From the NCBI GenBank assembly GCA_024232295.1, contig JAAEPT010000123.1, forward strand, positions 1 to 64,000: 64,000 nt of DNA, given 5' to 3'. The DNA is from Cytophagales bacterium (GTDB lineage Bacteria > Bacteroidota > Bacteroidia > Cytophagales > JAAEPT01). The notes under the pieces were generated by a model. It had not been told where the DNA came from, made no database searches, and saw nothing but the letters and a program-made list of their open reading frames with translations. The translations under genes and the position numbers were made by a program. Shown piece by piece: positions 9,351 through 18,588 of the stretch (position 1 is the first letter of the stretch; each line of letters starts with the position of its first letter).

Positions 9351-10220
9351 TTACCTAAGGTATCGGATTCCGATGTTATAAGTTTGTCCAGCCCCCTGAC
9401 TTTTTCCTAATGGGAAGGTTGTGAAAAGAGCTTCTAGTTCTAAATGTGTGTTCAATTGGTACTTTCCTCCAATTCCTATTTGACTGTAATAATTAGAAAG
9501 TAAAGGATCAGTTCCCCATGTAGGTCCCCATTCAACCATTGCATAGGTTGTGATTTTTGTAGTAGGAAAATAACTCACAAAAGCTTTGACTGGTGTGCTA
9601 AACAATGGTTCTTCTGAGTATGATTCTCTAGGAATGCGTAAAAACATTTCAAGAGCAGTGAAAACTTGCCATTTTTGACTAAGACTCTTATCCCAAAATA
9701 TTTGGTTTAGCCAAGTATAAGTATCCCAATCCAACCAAGGAGCATTATTATCATTTACTCCTTCCAAGTTTGGAGCAGTAGGAAATAAGAATGTTGATTG
9801 GAAAGATAGTCGTCTATATTTCTTGAAAGGCAAAAACTTAATACGAGGTCCTATTTTCGTGACAGCAGTTCTTTGTAAATCTCCAGCTTGGAAAATCGCA
9901 AAAGCATGGCTGTCCTCACTTGTTGTAGAAGTTGAACGTACATATAAATCAAATCCAACATTCAAACGAGAATTAATACCATATAATCCTTGTACAAAAT
10001 TTCCTAAATAATTCGAGCGAGAGCCCTGCATATTTCTTACTCTGTGCTCATCAAAACCTTGTGTTTGTGTATAAAGGTTATTGAATATTTTTAACTCAAT
10101 TTGTTGCTTTTGGAGTAGTGCAGAAGGGGTAAAGCTTTGCAAATTAAAGCTTTCGTCATCATCTTGTGCAAATAGGATATTTCCTATCCCCAAGAATAAA
10201 AGGCAAAGTAAATAACGCAT
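9351..10220 (-). CDS. Outer-membrane beta-barrel-like hypothetical protein
   Basis: Signal peptide MRYLLCLLFLGIGNILFAQ; alternating aromatic/polar strands, terminal LGKSQGAGQTYNIGIRYLR. Confidence 0.6.
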   Translation of the reverse strand: MRYLLCLLFLGIGNILFAQDDDESFNLQSFTPSALLQKQQIELKIFNNLYTQTQGFDEHRVRNMQGSRSNYLGNFVQGLYGINSRLNVGFDLYVRSTSTTSEDSHAFAIFQAGDLQRTAVTKIGPRIKFLPFKKYRRLSFQSTFLFPTAPNLEGVNDNNAPWLDWDTYTWLNQIFWDKSLSQKWQVFTALEMFLRIPRESYSEEPLFSTPVKAFVSYFPTTKITTYAMVEWGPTWGTDPLLSNYYSQIGIGGKYQLNTHLELEALFTTFPLGKSQGAGQTYNIGIRYLR

Positions 10221-10280
10221 AATTCTTTTTTTTTCAAGGTAATAAAAAGAAGAATGAAAAAATAATTATATTTGTCGATT

Positions 10281-11969
10281 ATGAAATTGAGAGGAGCAGA
10301 TTATATTGTTAGGATAATTGAATTGCTTGAAGCAGATCATTTATTTGCATATCCAGGAGGAGCCATTCTTCCTATTTACGATGCTTTGGCAAATACAAGC
10401 CTAAAGAATGTATTGGTTCGTCATGAGCAAGCAGCTTCACTAGCCGCAAATGCTTATGGACGTTTGAAAAATAAACCTGGTTTTTGTTTATCTACTTCTG
10501 GACCAGGAGCAACAAACTTGGTCACAGGTATTGCGGATGCATACGCTGATTCTGTACCAATGATTGCAATTACTGGACAAGTGGCTACAACATTGATTGG
10601 TAGTGATGCTTTCCAAGAAACAGATATTACAGGTATTTGTATTCCAATTACTAAGAAAACATATTTAATAACAGATATTGAGGATGTAGCTTCTATCTTT
10701 TTAGATGCTTACAGAGTGGCTATTCATGACCGTCCAGGTCCTGTGTTAATTGACATTCCTAAAGATGTTCAAAATGCAGAGATTGAATTACCAGAAGATT
10801 GGGAAAAGAGTATTGTTCCTCCTCAAAAGAACCAACCATATAATGTTCGTAGAGAGCAGTTAGAGGATGCAAGAGTGTTAACGCAAGATGCTAAATATCC
10901 TTTAATCATTGCTGGTCATGGTGTATTGATGGCTGAAGCATGGGACGAGTTGAGAGATTTTGTAAAGAGAGAACAAATTCCTACCATTTCTACCATTTTA
11001 GGTATTGGTGCATTGGAGCATGATAATCCTTTGTATTATTCTTGGTTAGGAATGCATGGAATGAAATATGCAAATGATGCTGTACAGAAAGCTGACTTGA
11101 TCATTGCATTAGGAATTCGTTTTGATGATCGTATCACAGGTAAGTTGGATGAATTTGCCCCGAATGCAAAAGTTATTCATGTAGATATTGATGAGAGTGA
11201 GGATAGTAAAAACGTACCAGCAGATGTGTTTTTACATGCTGACTTAAAGCGTTTGTTAGCGGAATGTCCTGATACTCGTACAGACGAAAATAAAGTAACA
11301 AGACAAGAGTGGATTGCTTATTTGAATGAACAAAAGTCACAATATCCATTGAAGAAGGCTGACTTATCTAAATTTACAGAAATTAGTGCATTAAGTATCT
11401 TAGAAGAACAATTACCAAGTAATGCTGTAATTTCTACTGATGTAGGTCAGCACCAAATGTGGTCTGCCCAATACTTACAACGTATGGAGCCAAATCACTT
11501 TTTGTCTTCTTGTGGTTTAGGTACAATGGGTTTTGGTCTTCCTGGAGCAATGGGTGGACAAGCTGCTAAACCAGATAATGAAGTTTGGTGCATTACAGGT
11601 GATGGTTCTTTCCAAATGAATATTCAAGAGTTGATTACTTGTGTTCAAGAGCAGTGGCCAATCAAGATCTTATTATTAGATAATACATATCTTGGAATGG
11701 TTCGTCAGTGGCAAGAACAATTCTATGAGAGAAATTATTCTGGTGTAGAACTTACAAACCCAGATTTCTTGAAAGTAGCAGAAGCTTACCACTTCAAAAC
11801 GGCAAGTGCTTCTACAGTAGAAGAAATGAAAGAGGCAGTTAAATTAGCTCAAGAAACAGATGGTCCTTTCTTGATTCATGCATGCGTACCAAGAGAGGAA
11901 AATGTATTCCCTATGGTAGCTCCACAAACAAGTTTATCAGAAACAATGTATTACCCAACTGGTAATTAA
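10281..11969 (+). CDS. ilvB: Acetolactate synthase large subunit, biosynthetic type
   Basis: PGGAILPIYDAL, VRHEQAASLAANAYGR, GDGSFQMNIQELITC TPP motif. ATG at 10281; track start at 10272 is a TTG. Confidence 0.92.
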   Translation: MKLRGADYIVRIIELLEADHLFAYPGGAILPIYDALANTSLKNVLVRHEQAASLAANAYGRLKNKPGFCLSTSGPGATNLVTGIADAYADSVPMIAITGQVATTLIGSDAFQETDITGICIPITKKTYLITDIEDVASIFLDAYRVAIHDRPGPVLIDIPKDVQNAEIELPEDWEKSIVPPQKNQPYNVRREQLEDARVLTQDAKYPLIIAGHGVLMAEAWDELRDFVKREQIPTISTILGIGALEHDNPLYYSWLGMHGMKYANDAVQKADLIIALGIRFDDRITGKLDEFAPNAKVIHVDIDESEDSKNVPADVFLHADLKRLLAECPDTRTDENKVTRQEWIAYLNEQKSQYPLKKADLSKFTEISALSILEEQLPSNAVISTDVGQHQMWSAQYLQRMEPNHFLSSCGLGTMGFGLPGAMGGQAAKPDNEVWCITGDGSFQMNIQELITCVQEQWPIKILLLDNTYLGMVRQWQEQFYERNYSGVELTNPDFLKVAEAYHFKTASASTVEEMKEAVKLAQETDGPFLIHACVPREENVFPMVAPQTSLSETMYYPTGN

Positions 11970-11990
11970 TAATATATTTAAGATGAAATA

Positions 11991-12025
11991 AGAAAGGCGA
12001 TTCATAATTTATGAATCGCCTTTCT
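11991..12025 (+). terminator. Hairpin terminator after ilvB
   Basis: Perfect 15-bp inverted repeat agaaaggcgattcat / atgaatcgcctttct followed by T-rich sequence. Confidence 0.8.
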
Positions 12026-12108
12026 TTATTTGTATACCTTTATATAGATTTTGCAATGTGTATCATTTTTGTGTATATTGCAGTTAGCTATTAATCATAA
12101 CAGATAAC

Positions 12109-12249
12109 ATGATGAAGTCTTCAGAAGTAATTGAAAGTAAGTTTATTGTTTCTTTTTTGAAGGAAAAGCAAACAGAAAAAAGAGAACGTAGTATTGCTTT
12201 TTTTAAAAAATTAAAAGAAGAGAATAATAAAAAGAATGTCGAAAAATAG
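12109..12249 (+). CDS. Short hypothetical protein (46 aa), not in supplied ORF track
   Basis: ATG...TAG: MMKSSEVIESKFIVSFLKEKQTEKRERSIAFFKKLKEENNKKNVEK; overlaps next ORF by 14 nt. Confidence 0.45.
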   Translation: MMKSSEVIESKFIVSFLKEKQTEKRERSIAFFKKLKEENNKKNVEK

Positions 12250-12769
12250 TGATATGTATGAATATCATAAAATTGAGGGAGATGAGAGTCTCCCTTCTTT
12301 TTTGTTTAAAACAGATAATAAGTATCAATATCTGATAAGGTTTGAAGAATTCTATTTTCCATTAGATTTTGGTTTAGGTGAAAGTGTAGTTGTTGTAGAG
12401 TTTGATTATGCTGACCAAAATGGAAATTCTCGATATGATAAGTCTTGTGTAAAAAATATCCCTGATAATAAAATTGCTCCAACCATTGCAAAAATTTTAG
12501 AAGAAGTTTGTTTAAACTATCCTAATTATATCCTCTTTTTTCAATGCGATAATACAGAAAATGAAGGAGCAATAAGACAAAGATTATTTCAATATTGGTT
12601 TAATGTCTACAATTGTTTACCAAATTATAAAAAGTATAATCGAGAAATTCGTTATGAAAATACATATTGTTATACCTCATTGATTTACAATAGTCATTTA
12701 TTTCCAGAAGTAAACCTTTTGTCATCTGTTTATAAAGAGATAGAAAATATTGAACAAAGTAAATCTTAA
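12236..12769 (+). CDS. Hypothetical protein
   Basis: 177-aa ORF starting inside the preceding small ORF. Confidence 0.6.
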   Translation: MSKNSDMYEYHKIEGDESLPSFLFKTDNKYQYLIRFEEFYFPLDFGLGESVVVVEFDYADQNGNSRYDKSCVKNIPDNKIAPTIAKILEEVCLNYPNYILFFQCDNTENEGAIRQRLFQYWFNVYNCLPNYKKYNREIRYENTYCYTSLIYNSHLFPEVNLLSSVYKEIENIEQSKS

Positions 12770-12779
12770 GAAAAGAATT

Positions 12780-13469
12780 TTACATCAGCCCATTATCTGC
12801 AAAGCTGAAATAGTCATCATTTGTAAGGATTAGGTGATCAAGAATAGGGATTTCTAATACCTTTCCAGCTTCTTTTACTTTTTGTGTCAGATTGATATCG
12901 GCTTGACTTGCTTGTAGATTTCCAGAAGGATGATTATGAGCCAAAATCAACCCAGAGGCAGTTTGTTCTAAAGCAATTTTAAAAATTAGCTTTGGGTCTG
13001 CTACCGTTCCCGATACTCCTCCAGAACTAATACAATGTACTTTCATGACTTTATTTGCTCTGTTTAGGCAAAGAATCCAAAACTCTTCGTGCTGTAAATC
13101 CATAAGATAAGGACTTAATACTTCATAAGCATCGTTAGAGCATTTGATTTGAGGTTGTTCTACCTTTTCTTTATTTTTCCTCCTTCTTCCCAATTCCAAA
13201 GCACTAATGATATTGATTGCTTTTGCTTCTCCAATCCCATTAAATTTTTCTAAATCCTTTACACTTAGTTTTGCCAAATTATGCAAATCATTATTCACCG
13301 TACCAAGAATAGATTGAGCTAAGCCTACAGCATTTTGCTCTTTATTTCCAGAACCTAATAGAATACCAATTAACTCCGCATCTGATAGTGTGTTTTTTCC
13401 TTTGAGTAGAAGTTTTTCTCTTGGTCTATCTTCTTCTGCAAGGTGTTTTATTGTAAGTTTTTTATCCAT
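12780..13469 (-). CDS. radC: RadC family JAB-domain protein
   Basis: EDRPREKLLLKGKNTLSDAELIGILLGSG; ILAHNHPSGNLQASQADINLT (JAMM motif). Confidence 0.93.
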   Translation of the reverse strand: MDKKLTIKHLAEEDRPREKLLLKGKNTLSDAELIGILLGSGNKEQNAVGLAQSILGTVNNDLHNLAKLSVKDLEKFNGIGEAKAINIISALELGRRRKNKEKVEQPQIKCSNDAYEVLSPYLMDLQHEEFWILCLNRANKVMKVHCISSGGVSGTVADPKLIFKIALEQTASGLILAHNHPSGNLQASQADINLTQKVKEAGKVLEIPILDHLILTNDDYFSFADNGLM

Positions 13470-13611
13470 AAAAATGTGCTAAAAAGAGTTTGTAAATAAT
13501 ATATGTTTAAGTTTTCTATAATTCAACTTATTTGCACAATAAAATGACAAAAAGCAGTGTTTGTACTTCTATTTTTTTATAATTTGTTGTCTATAAAACA
13601 ACAGGAAAGCT

Positions 13612-14778
13612 ATGAATGTATTATTAGTAGATGATGTAAAGACGTTTCAGCAATTATTACCACTTACTTATACACGTCCAATTTCTTATTTGCGTGTAGG
13701 AATTTTTACGTTAATTGAGAAGTGGGAACATTGGTTAGATACCAAAGAAATTAGTTGTTTTACGGAAGAGTATTTGCAAAAGAAATATAAACCTGTTATT
13801 GCGGATGAAAATTTATTCATTAGCTCTTCTGTACTGCCTTCTGAAGAGGTAGTAGAAAAGATAACTTCCTTAGAAAATGGACAATCATTATTTTATCAAG
13901 ATGATTTTGTTGCTTTTAGAGGGAAAAGCCTTGAAAATGCAGAAGTTTCTACAAGAATTTTTTTAAGAACATCTCCTGTTTTTCTACATCATTATTGGGA
14001 TTTATTTCAAAATAATGGAGAGGAGATTAAGAAAGATTTTGCTTTTGTCAAAAAGGAAAGTTCAACAGAGTGTTTGTATGATCCTTATACACGAGTTTAT
14101 GGAGAACACAATTTATTCATTGAGCAAGGAGCGGAAGTAAGAGCTGCCATTATTGATGCTGATAGTGGTCCTGTTTACATTGGTAAAAATGTTAAAATTA
14201 ATGAAGGAGCCATTATCAAAGGTCCTTTTGCCATTTGTGAAGGAGCTAGTGTAAGTATGGGAGCCAAAATTCGTCAAGCAACTACTATTGGTCCTTATTC
14301 TAATGTTGGTGGAGAGGTTAAGAACTCTATTGTGATTGGTCATAGTAATAAGGGACATGAAGGTTATATGGGCAATAGTATTTTGGGTGAATGGTGTAAT
14401 TTAGGGGCTGATACAAATACCTCTAACCTTAAAAATAACTTTGGAGAGGTGAAGGTCTGGAATTATGCCACTGAGCAATTGGAGAAAACCAACCAATTAA
14501 ATTGTGGATTAATTATGGGTGATCACTCCAAAGCAGGAGTAAACACAATGTTCAATACAGGGACAGTGGTTGGTGCTTTTGTAAATGTATTTGGAGGTGG
14601 ATTTCCTGCCAAGCATTTGCCTTCTTTTTCTTGGGAGAATGATGAACAAACATTCGAATTAGAAAAAGGAATCATGATGGCAAAACGTATGATGCATTAC
14701 TTTGGCAAAGATTTAAGCCAAGAAGATGAAGAGATTTATCGTCATATTTTTGATGTAACAGAGCGTTTTAGATTCTAG
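13612..14778 (+). CDS. GlmU-family sugar nucleotidyltransferase-like protein
   Basis: N-terminal LVDDVKTFQQLLPLTYTRPISYLRVGIFTLIEKW and C-terminal hexapeptide repeats. Confidence 0.8.
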   Translation: MNVLLVDDVKTFQQLLPLTYTRPISYLRVGIFTLIEKWEHWLDTKEISCFTEEYLQKKYKPVIADENLFISSSVLPSEEVVEKITSLENGQSLFYQDDFVAFRGKSLENAEVSTRIFLRTSPVFLHHYWDLFQNNGEEIKKDFAFVKKESSTECLYDPYTRVYGEHNLFIEQGAEVRAAIIDADSGPVYIGKNVKINEGAIIKGPFAICEGASVSMGAKIRQATTIGPYSNVGGEVKNSIVIGHSNKGHEGYMGNSILGEWCNLGADTNTSNLKNNFGEVKVWNYATEQLEKTNQLNCGLIMGDHSKAGVNTMFNTGTVVGAFVNVFGGGFPAKHLPSFSWENDEQTFELEKGIMMAKRMMHYFGKDLSQEDEEIYRHIFDVTERFRF

Positions 14779-14844
14779 TGCTTTGTATCCTTTTCCTTTT
14801 TTGATAAAAACACTAACTTGTATTATCAAAGAAGGAAAAGTTTT

Positions 14845-15978
14845 ATGTTTTTTTCACAAATACAAGGATTAGATGAGATAAAAGAACAGTTGGTAGCATC
14901 TGTGGAAAATCAACATGTTGCTCATGCTCAATTATTTGCTGGTGGAGAAGGAGGAGGAGCATTAGCATTAGCTTTAGCTTTTGCTAACTATATTAATTGT
15001 GAAAACAAACAAGGAGGTAATGCTTGTGGAGAATGTGCTGTATGTCAAAAAACAAAAAAACATATTCACCCAGATTATCACTTTATTTTTCCAACTTACA
15101 CCAAAACAAAAAAAGAGGCATCTAATAAGGAGGAACAGAAAAGTCAATTTCTAAGTGATTGGAGAGTCTTTTTAAACAAAAACCCTTATCCATCTTTATC
15201 TGCTTGGGCAGATTTTTCAAAAGCAGATAATCGTCAGTGCAATATTTCAATTGAAGAGAGTAGAAGGATTATTAAGGATGTTTCGATGAAAGCATTCGAG
15301 GCAGAATACAAAGTCTTTTTTATGTGGCTTCCCGAGTATATGAATGAAGCTGCTTCCAATGCATTATTGAAAGTATTGGAGGAACCTCCTCACAAAACAT
15401 TATTTTTCTTAGTCACTCAATCATTAGAGCAAGTACTTCCTACCATTTTATCGAGAACACAAATCGTGAATGTACGTCCCTTTACAGAATATGAGGTGCA
15501 GAATATATTGATTAATCAGTTTTATACAGAAGCTCCTAAAGCAAGAAATTTGGCTTTGTGGGCAGATGGAAATGTTGAGAAGGCACTTAGTCTAGGAAAA
15601 GAAAAGGAAAATGATAGTTTCTTGGCATTTAAGAACTGGATGCGCCATGCATTTATGGGAGATTTCACAAACTTAGTGAAGTTCTCCGATGAATATCAAA
15701 AATTAAGTAAGGTTGCTCAGAAGAGTTTATTGACTTATGCCGAAAATGTGATAAGAGAGTTATTACTTTTTCATCATGGTGCTTCTAATTTATTGAGAAT
15801 GCCAGAAGAAGAGCGTACTTTCTTAGAAGGTTTTGCAAAGGCAGTAAAACCAGAGCATCTGGAAGATATGTATGCAGTATTTGAAGAGGCTTTGATACAT
15901 ATTGAAAGGAATATTAATGCCAAGATGATTAGCCTAGATGTGGGGTTACAGATGGTGAAATTATTTAGAAAAAAGTAG
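14845..15978 (+). CDS. holB: DNA polymerase III subunit delta'
   Basis: HAQLFAGGEGGGALALALAFANYINC, CGECAVC, NALLKVLEEPPHKTLFFLVTQ. Start placed at ATG 14845. Confidence 0.85.
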   Translation: MFFSQIQGLDEIKEQLVASVENQHVAHAQLFAGGEGGGALALALAFANYINCENKQGGNACGECAVCQKTKKHIHPDYHFIFPTYTKTKKEASNKEEQKSQFLSDWRVFLNKNPYPSLSAWADFSKADNRQCNISIEESRRIIKDVSMKAFEAEYKVFFMWLPEYMNEAASNALLKVLEEPPHKTLFFLVTQSLEQVLPTILSRTQIVNVRPFTEYEVQNILINQFYTEAPKARNLALWADGNVEKALSLGKEKENDSFLAFKNWMRHAFMGDFTNLVKFSDEYQKLSKVAQKSLLTYAENVIRELLLFHHGASNLLRMPEEERTFLEGFAKAVKPEHLEDMYAVFEEALIHIERNINAKMISLDVGLQMVKLFRKK

Positions 15979-15980
15979 CA

Positions 15981-16898
15981 ATGAAGATAAATATAGGAAC
16001 AAGAGGTAGTAAACTTGCTTTGTGGCAAGCTTATTATATCGAAGAAATATTACAAGCTGGTGGTCTTGAAACAGAGATTGTAATTATTGAAACCAAAGGG
16101 GATAAGATTCTTGATAAAGCTTTGTCAAAAATAGGAAGCAAAGGTGTCTTTACAGAAGAATTAGAGTCTGCTTTGAGAGAAGAGAGAATCGATATTGCTG
16201 TACATAGTGCCAAAGATTTACAATCTTCTCTTGATGAGGATTTACCTATTATTGCTTTCACAGAGCGTGAACAAGTAAATGATGTATTGGTGAGTTATCA
16301 GTCTGAGATTGATTTGTCTAAAGAAATGGTCATTGGTACTTCTTCTACAAGACGAGTGGCTTTATTGAAACATTATTATCCACAGCTTAAAATTGTGGAT
16401 ATGAGAGGGAACTTACAAACAAGGTTTCAAAAATTGAAAGATGGTGCTTGTGATGCAATGGTTTTGGCTTTTGCTGGAGTTCACCGTATGGAATTAGATT
16501 CACATATTGTACATCATTTCCCAACAGATAACTTTGTGCCTCCTGTTGGACAAGGAACTGTGGCTATTCAATCTTCTTTGACTTGTTCTGATGAAAAAAG
16601 AGAACGAATAAGAGGATTGTGTAATGTACCTACTACAGAATATTGTTTGTTGGCTGAACGTGCTTATTTGCGTAAGTTAGATGGTGGTTGTAGTATTCCT
16701 GTTTTTGGAAATGCAGTTTTGGAAGGAGATAATGTGAAGTTAGTTGGTGGAATTGTTAGTTTGGATGGACAAGAATTGTTGAAAGAAGAATTAACAAGAG
16801 ATAAAAACGAAGCAGAAGAATTGGGAAAGGAATTGGCTCAAATTATATCTGATAAGGGAGGAAAAAGAATTTTAGAAGACATTAGAAAGGCATTATAA
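15981..16898 (+). CDS. hemC: Hydroxymethylbilane synthase
   Basis: IGTRGSKLALWQA, GTSSTRRVALL, LRKLDGGCSIPV. Confidence 0.95.
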   Translation: MKINIGTRGSKLALWQAYYIEEILQAGGLETEIVIIETKGDKILDKALSKIGSKGVFTEELESALREERIDIAVHSAKDLQSSLDEDLPIIAFTEREQVNDVLVSYQSEIDLSKEMVIGTSSTRRVALLKHYYPQLKIVDMRGNLQTRFQKLKDGACDAMVLAFAGVHRMELDSHIVHHFPTDNFVPPVGQGTVAIQSSLTCSDEKRERIRGLCNVPTTEYCLLAERAYLRKLDGGCSIPVFGNAVLEGDNVKLVGGIVSLDGQELLKEELTRDKNEAEELGKELAQIISDKGGKRILEDIRKAL

Positions 16899-16901
16899 AT
16901 T

Positions 16902-17558
16902 ATGAAAAGTTTTTTGAGTGGATTATTAGTTTGTTTATTATTGTTTTCTGCTTGTGGAGCAACAAATCAAGAAGAGCAAGCAAGTCCAAAGGTAATTGAG
17001 TTGAATAAAGATGCAGAGAAAGAGTATTTAATTACGATTTCTACTGAGTTTGGAGAGATGCACGCATTTTTATATGATGATTGTCCTGCACACAAAATGA
17101 ATTTTATTGCTCTTGCTCAAGAAGGGTATTTTGATGGAACAACTTTTCACCGCATCATTGATGATTTTATGATTCAAGGAGGAGATCCAAATTCAAAAGA
17201 TGATGATACTAGTAATGATGGAGCCGGTTCTCCTGGATATACTGTTCCTGCTGAAATTACGCATAGACATAAAAGGGGAGCGATTGCAGGGGCAAGAAAA
17301 TCAACTTATCTTAATCCTAAAAAAGAATCAAATGGTTCTCAATTCTACATTGTAGAAAATCATGAAGGAACTCCTCATTTAGATGGAGAATATAGTGTAT
17401 TTGGGCAAGTAATTTCTGGTTTTGAAATCATTGATAAAATTGCTGCTCAACCTAAGGAAGTAGGAGATCGCCCTACAAAAGATATTAAGATGACTGTAAA
17501 AGCTAAATTGATGAAAAAGTCAAAAATAGCAAAGATTACAGGATACGAGTTTCAATAG
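16902..17558 (+). CDS. Cyclophilin-type peptidyl-prolyl isomerase, lipoprotein
   Basis: Lipobox LLFSACG; FHRIIDDFMIQGGDP; NGSQFYIV. Confidence 0.9.
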   Translation: MKSFLSGLLVCLLLFSACGATNQEEQASPKVIELNKDAEKEYLITISTEFGEMHAFLYDDCPAHKMNFIALAQEGYFDGTTFHRIIDDFMIQGGDPNSKDDDTSNDGAGSPGYTVPAEITHRHKRGAIAGARKSTYLNPKKESNGSQFYIVENHEGTPHLDGEYSVFGQVISGFEIIDKIAAQPKEVGDRPTKDIKMTVKAKLMKKSKIAKITGYEFQ

Positions 17559-17560
17559 TT

Positions 17561-18484
17561 ATGGAAAAGAAAAAAATATTAGTTACAGGTTCTAATGGTT
17601 TATTAGGACAAAAGTTGGTTCGCCTAATTGTTCAAGAAAATGAATATGATTTGGTAGCTACTGCTAGAGGAGAAAACCGTTTGTTGATGACAGAAGGTTA
17701 TCAATTCTGTTCAATGGATGTAACCAACGAAGAGGAAGTGGCAAAAGTAATTGCAGAAGAAAAGCCAAACTATGTGATTCATACTGCTGCAATGACCAAT
17801 GTAGACCAGTGCGAAGATGAGCAAGAAGGTTGCGACAAACTAAATGTTGATGCTGTAGCTTATTTGGTAAAAGCTTGTGAAGAGAATAATGTTTTCTTTG
17901 TACATCTTTCTACGGACTTTATTTTTGATGGAGAGACTGGTCCTTACAAAGAAGAGGATGAGCCGAATCCAATTAGTTATTATGGTGAAAGTAAACTAAG
18001 GGCTGAAAATATTGTGACAGAAAGTTCTATTAAATGGGCAATTGCAAGAACAGTATTGGTTTATGGTATTACTGAGGGAATGAGTCGTTCTAACATTGTT
18101 CTTTGGGTAAAGAAGAGTATTGAAGAAGAAAAGCAATTACAAATTGTAAATGATCAATTGCGTAGCCCAACATTAGCAGAAGATTTGGCAATGGGTTGTT
18201 ATTTGATTGTGAAAAAAGAAGCAGAAGGTGTTTACAATATTTCTGGAAAAGATGTATTGACTCCTTATGAAATGGCAATCAAAACAGCAGATTATTTCAA
18301 TTTAGATAAATCATTTATCAATGAAACAGATGGTTCTAAGTTTCAGCAAAGAGCCAAGCGTCCACCAAAAACAGGATTTATCATTGATAAAGCAGTGAAA
18401 GACTTGGATTACAATCCTCATTCATTTGAAGAAGGAATTGCAATTTTAGAAAAACAAGTCAAGGAATTTGAAGCACAATCATAA
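17561..18484 (+). CDS. NAD(P)-dependent sugar-nucleotide reductase (RmlD-like)
   Basis: VTGSNGLLGQKLV, HLSTDFIFDGETGPYKEEDEPNPISYYGESKLRAE. Confidence 0.8.
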   Translation: MEKKKILVTGSNGLLGQKLVRLIVQENEYDLVATARGENRLLMTEGYQFCSMDVTNEEEVAKVIAEEKPNYVIHTAAMTNVDQCEDEQEGCDKLNVDAVAYLVKACEENNVFFVHLSTDFIFDGETGPYKEEDEPNPISYYGESKLRAENIVTESSIKWAIARTVLVYGITEGMSRSNIVLWVKKSIEEEKQLQIVNDQLRSPTLAEDLAMGCYLIVKKEAEGVYNISGKDVLTPYEMAIKTADYFNLDKSFINETDGSKFQQRAKRPPKTGFIIDKAVKDLDYNPHSFEEGIAILEKQVKEFEAQS

Positions 18485-18493
18485 TAATTTTTG

Positions 18494-18524
18494 AAAGGTT
18501 GGTAAGGAAAACTTATCAACCTTT
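18494..18524 (+). terminator. Hairpin terminator
   Basis: aaaggttggtaag-gaaaa-cttatcaaccttt then tattttt. Confidence 0.65.
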
Positions 18525-18588
18525 ATTTTTGTGGCTAAAAACCTTTAATTTGTACTTTTATATTTAAAAACTATCCATTCAAATAATC

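Noticed and set aside
13585-13603. TGTTGT-ctataaa-ACAACA inverted repeat upstream of the GlmU-like gene
   Set aside because: Only 6-bp arms in AT-rich DNA; may be an operator but too short to claim.
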